From CG2-30-44-17 sp964344725 (lineage in GTDB: Bacteria; Patescibacteriota; Gracilibacteria; UBA1369; UBA12470), in the NCBI GenBank assembly GCA_964344725.1, contig CAYFOI010000026.1:1-21008 (forward strand): a DNA stretch of 21,008 nt, read 5' to 3'. The notes beneath the pieces were generated by a model, which did not search any database, was not told the DNA's origin, and saw only the letters and a list, made by a program, of their open reading frames with translations. The translations under genes were made by a program, and so were the position numbers. This document shows positions 20,601-21,008 of this stretch, in pieces. Numbering within the stretch: position 1 is the stretch's first letter; each line of letters begins with the position of its first letter.

Positions 20601-20899
20601 GTATTAAACCTAGTTATCTCGTCATTCATTATACTGTTCTCCCTAAGGTCTAGCGTAAAAACCCCAAAATCTCCCCATATACTCAAAAACTTAGCAACCT
20701 GCTCCTTCTCTTGGCTATTAGAAACAACCCAAAGAACATTTTTAAGATCTTTGTTTTCGGAAAAAAGCTGCGAAACAAGATAAGCTTTTGCAGAAAAATT
20801 TCCCCCTCCAGAAACCGTAGACTTCCCATCGTGTTCAAATTGCTGACAAACATCCCGGTCACAAACACCGGGCAGTAATTTGATGAAATTACTACTCAC
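17642..20899 (-). CDS. mfd: Transcription-repair coupling factor Mfd
   Basis: A 1085-aa ATP-dependent translocase that removes stalled RNA polymerase and recruits UvrA. An N-terminal UvrB-like region comes first, then the CarD-like RNA-polymerase interaction domain (about 400-470, VNDYVVHTDHGIGVFMGLD), RecG-like helicase lobes with Walker A GDVGFGKTEVAMRA (about 557), DEEQRFGVQQKEKL (about 657), TATPIPRTLNISL and QLRGRVGRSKTQAYAF, and the C-terminal TRCF domain (about 960-1050). Slightly shorter than E. coli Mfd. The start is GTG (20897-20899), the first possible start after an in-frame TGA. A strong promoter lies upstream. It ends in TAA just before the tmRNA promoter. Confidence 0.97.
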   Translation of the reverse strand: MSSNFIKLLPGVCDRDVCQQFEHDGKSTVSGGGNFSAKAYLVSQLFSENKDLKNVLWVVSNSQEKEQVAKFLSIWGDFGVFTLDLRENSIMNDEITRFNTIKTTYFLSKTKSAKGGVFVLDYHDLSNLYPSWDSIAERVLKYSVGDEVDTVKFFNDLIDIGYEVSDDKRIEKGQYYKEGEVFLIYPVNSDMPVKVDIGFDSIEDISFYDLDEKKALKSIKKTDIYPVGGPENNASLFSYFDKNSLIVEDELEIPDEDLDAYDQAILSINDQSRRLNFTSFMEESSYHHHLHYLSVLKYQNLLDFISDVKEKISTEWKIVLFTKHKEEYETAFKDNHVKHHEVNGGSLQEFRVNFVCLDKNDPVPLAFQNPRLKLIVVTDREVIDIREKKKVDDAKYRVFSDFLTGLKVNDYVVHTDHGIGVFMGLDKRTVDDVTREYLKIGYAENDKLFVPIDQADKVSKFIGAADQPPKLTRLGSAEWATITSKVRKETEKIAKELLDLYARRESAKGFAYKDDGDVQNDFEKTFPYEETPGQMRAISDVKADMENDQPMDRLVCGDVGFGKTEVAMRAAFKAVQSGKQVAVVSPITILADQHYKSFRKRMDAFHIRIEMMSRFKSASEQKKILKKLADGDVDIVIGTHRLLQPDVKFKNLGLVVIDEEQRFGVQQKEKLKDIRSEVDVLTLTATPIPRTLNISLHGLRDITTITTPPPGRLPIITEVRRFSYNLIREAILKETERGGQAYFLHNRVQTIEDMASKLKSLVPEARFVVTHGKLTSAELEERIMAFKKGEYDVLISSTIIENGIDLSNANTLIVNNAEKFGLAQLYQLRGRVGRSKTQAYAFFLYNQQRLHLDAKKRLRAIVEASELGSGFQIAMKDLEIRGAGDILGASQHGSINVVGVSHFIRMLNQAVAELKAGGSVKGEDKPIEVSIELPLPALIPDDYIVNFKEKINVYQKLAGADNYKYLSELRAEIVDDYGKMPAEVSNLFRLLELKLLAKKANLTNVKAENVHNDKERQIVLTMSDKVKPENIMNLLEYNSKWIISGTKLKCKFNDLGVHWVDELGECLRRVGGKVKRTGKTDFTKD

Positions 20900-20973
20900 G
20901 TATCAATCTTATAAGTATAAAAAGATCTGCTCTATAAGCCCCAGCAATTAAAAGCTAGAGCTTAAGCGGCATA

Positions 20974-21002
20974 ATTATATGCACATAATCTGTTTTCTTC
21001 AA
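20974..21002 (-). promoter_or_regulatory. Predicted mfd promoter
   Basis: Minus strand: TTGAAG (21002-20997), exactly 17 nt, TATAAT (20979-20974). The leader of about 68 nt contains the possible stem GCTCTA/TAGAGC and no Shine-Dalgarno sequence. Nothing else is seen between 20900 and the window end. Confidence 0.65.
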
Positions 21003-21008
21003 GGGTTT

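Noticed and set aside
1..21008. UGA recoded as glycine (Gracilibacteria/Absconditabacteria code)
   Set aside because: Genes of up to 1085 codons contain no in-frame UGA and use GGN for Gly; the methyltransferase gene ends in UGA.
1..21008. CRISPR array, transposase, integrase, phage or defence genes, tRNA or rRNA genes
   Set aside because: No spaced direct repeats, no mobile-element proteins and no cloverleaf other than the tmRNA tRNA-like end were found on either strand.

Overview
The window (21,008 bases) is a gene-dense bacterial chromosome segment. Nearly everything in it is housekeeping: topoisomerase I, HU, phenylalanyl-tRNA synthetase, a class A penicillin-binding protein, an O-antigen-ligase-type membrane protein, EF-P, a Rel-type (p)ppGpp enzyme, a release-factor-like rescue protein, tmRNA and Mfd. 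Tight packing, convergent genes that overlap or nearly touch, an HTH/TrmB-type regulator, several unassigned small proteins and an almost complete lack of Shine-Dalgarno sequences suggest a member of the Patescibacteria (Candidate Phyla Radiation). The finer lineage cannot be fixed by eye. Long reading frames, up to 1085 codons, have no internal UGA and at least one gene ends in UGA, so the standard bacterial code applies and the UGA=Gly code of Gracilibacteria/Absconditabacteria does not.

Layout. 1-745 (-): 5' part of topA, broken by a run of N whose length does not fit the reading frame. 943-1215 (+): HU with its own promoter and a textbook terminator. 1288-1454: a long imperfect inverted repeat with 18-bp perfect ends. 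1482-5234 (+): pheS, a 91-aa SemiSWEET/PQ-loop protein, pheT. 5208-5750 (-): a hypothetical gene overlapping the pheT end, divergent from the PBP gene (5938-8661, +). 8664-9846 (-): HAM1/RdgB-like NTPase followed by an O-methyltransferase. 9971-11920 (+): O-antigen-ligase-like protein, then EF-P. 12087-12221 (+): a possible very small basic protein gene. 12212-13045 (-): TrmB-type regulator with an operator-like control region (13046-13240). 13303-15171 (-): Rel. 15260-16297 (-): promoter, tiny ORF, hypothetical gene, release-factor-like protein. 16406-16987 (-): LURP-one/scramblase-like protein. 17117-17525 (-): tmRNA. 17642-20899 (-): mfd with a near-consensus promoter at the window edge.

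Functional reading. Much of the right half serves translation stress: EF-P (polyproline stalls), Rel (stringent response), a GGQ-containing rescue factor and tmRNA lie within about 6 kb, next to Mfd, which deals with stalled RNA polymerase. The left half holds nucleoid and topology genes, Phe-tRNA charging and cell-wall synthesis.

Most interesting points: the 167-bp inverted repeat before pheS; the trmB control region (operator-like palindrome downstream of one promoter, plus a second promoter that would make a transcript of about 60 nt ending at a strong hairpin and carrying an 18-codon ORF); a 24-nt repeated hairpin with a compensatory base-pair change, one copy of which lies in the pre-tmRNA leader; an unusually long predicted tmRNA tag; Arg32 at the EF-P loop tip; and a promoter-proximal 47-codon ORF overlapping a hypothetical gene. 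No mobile element with a transposase, no CRISPR array and no defence system was seen.
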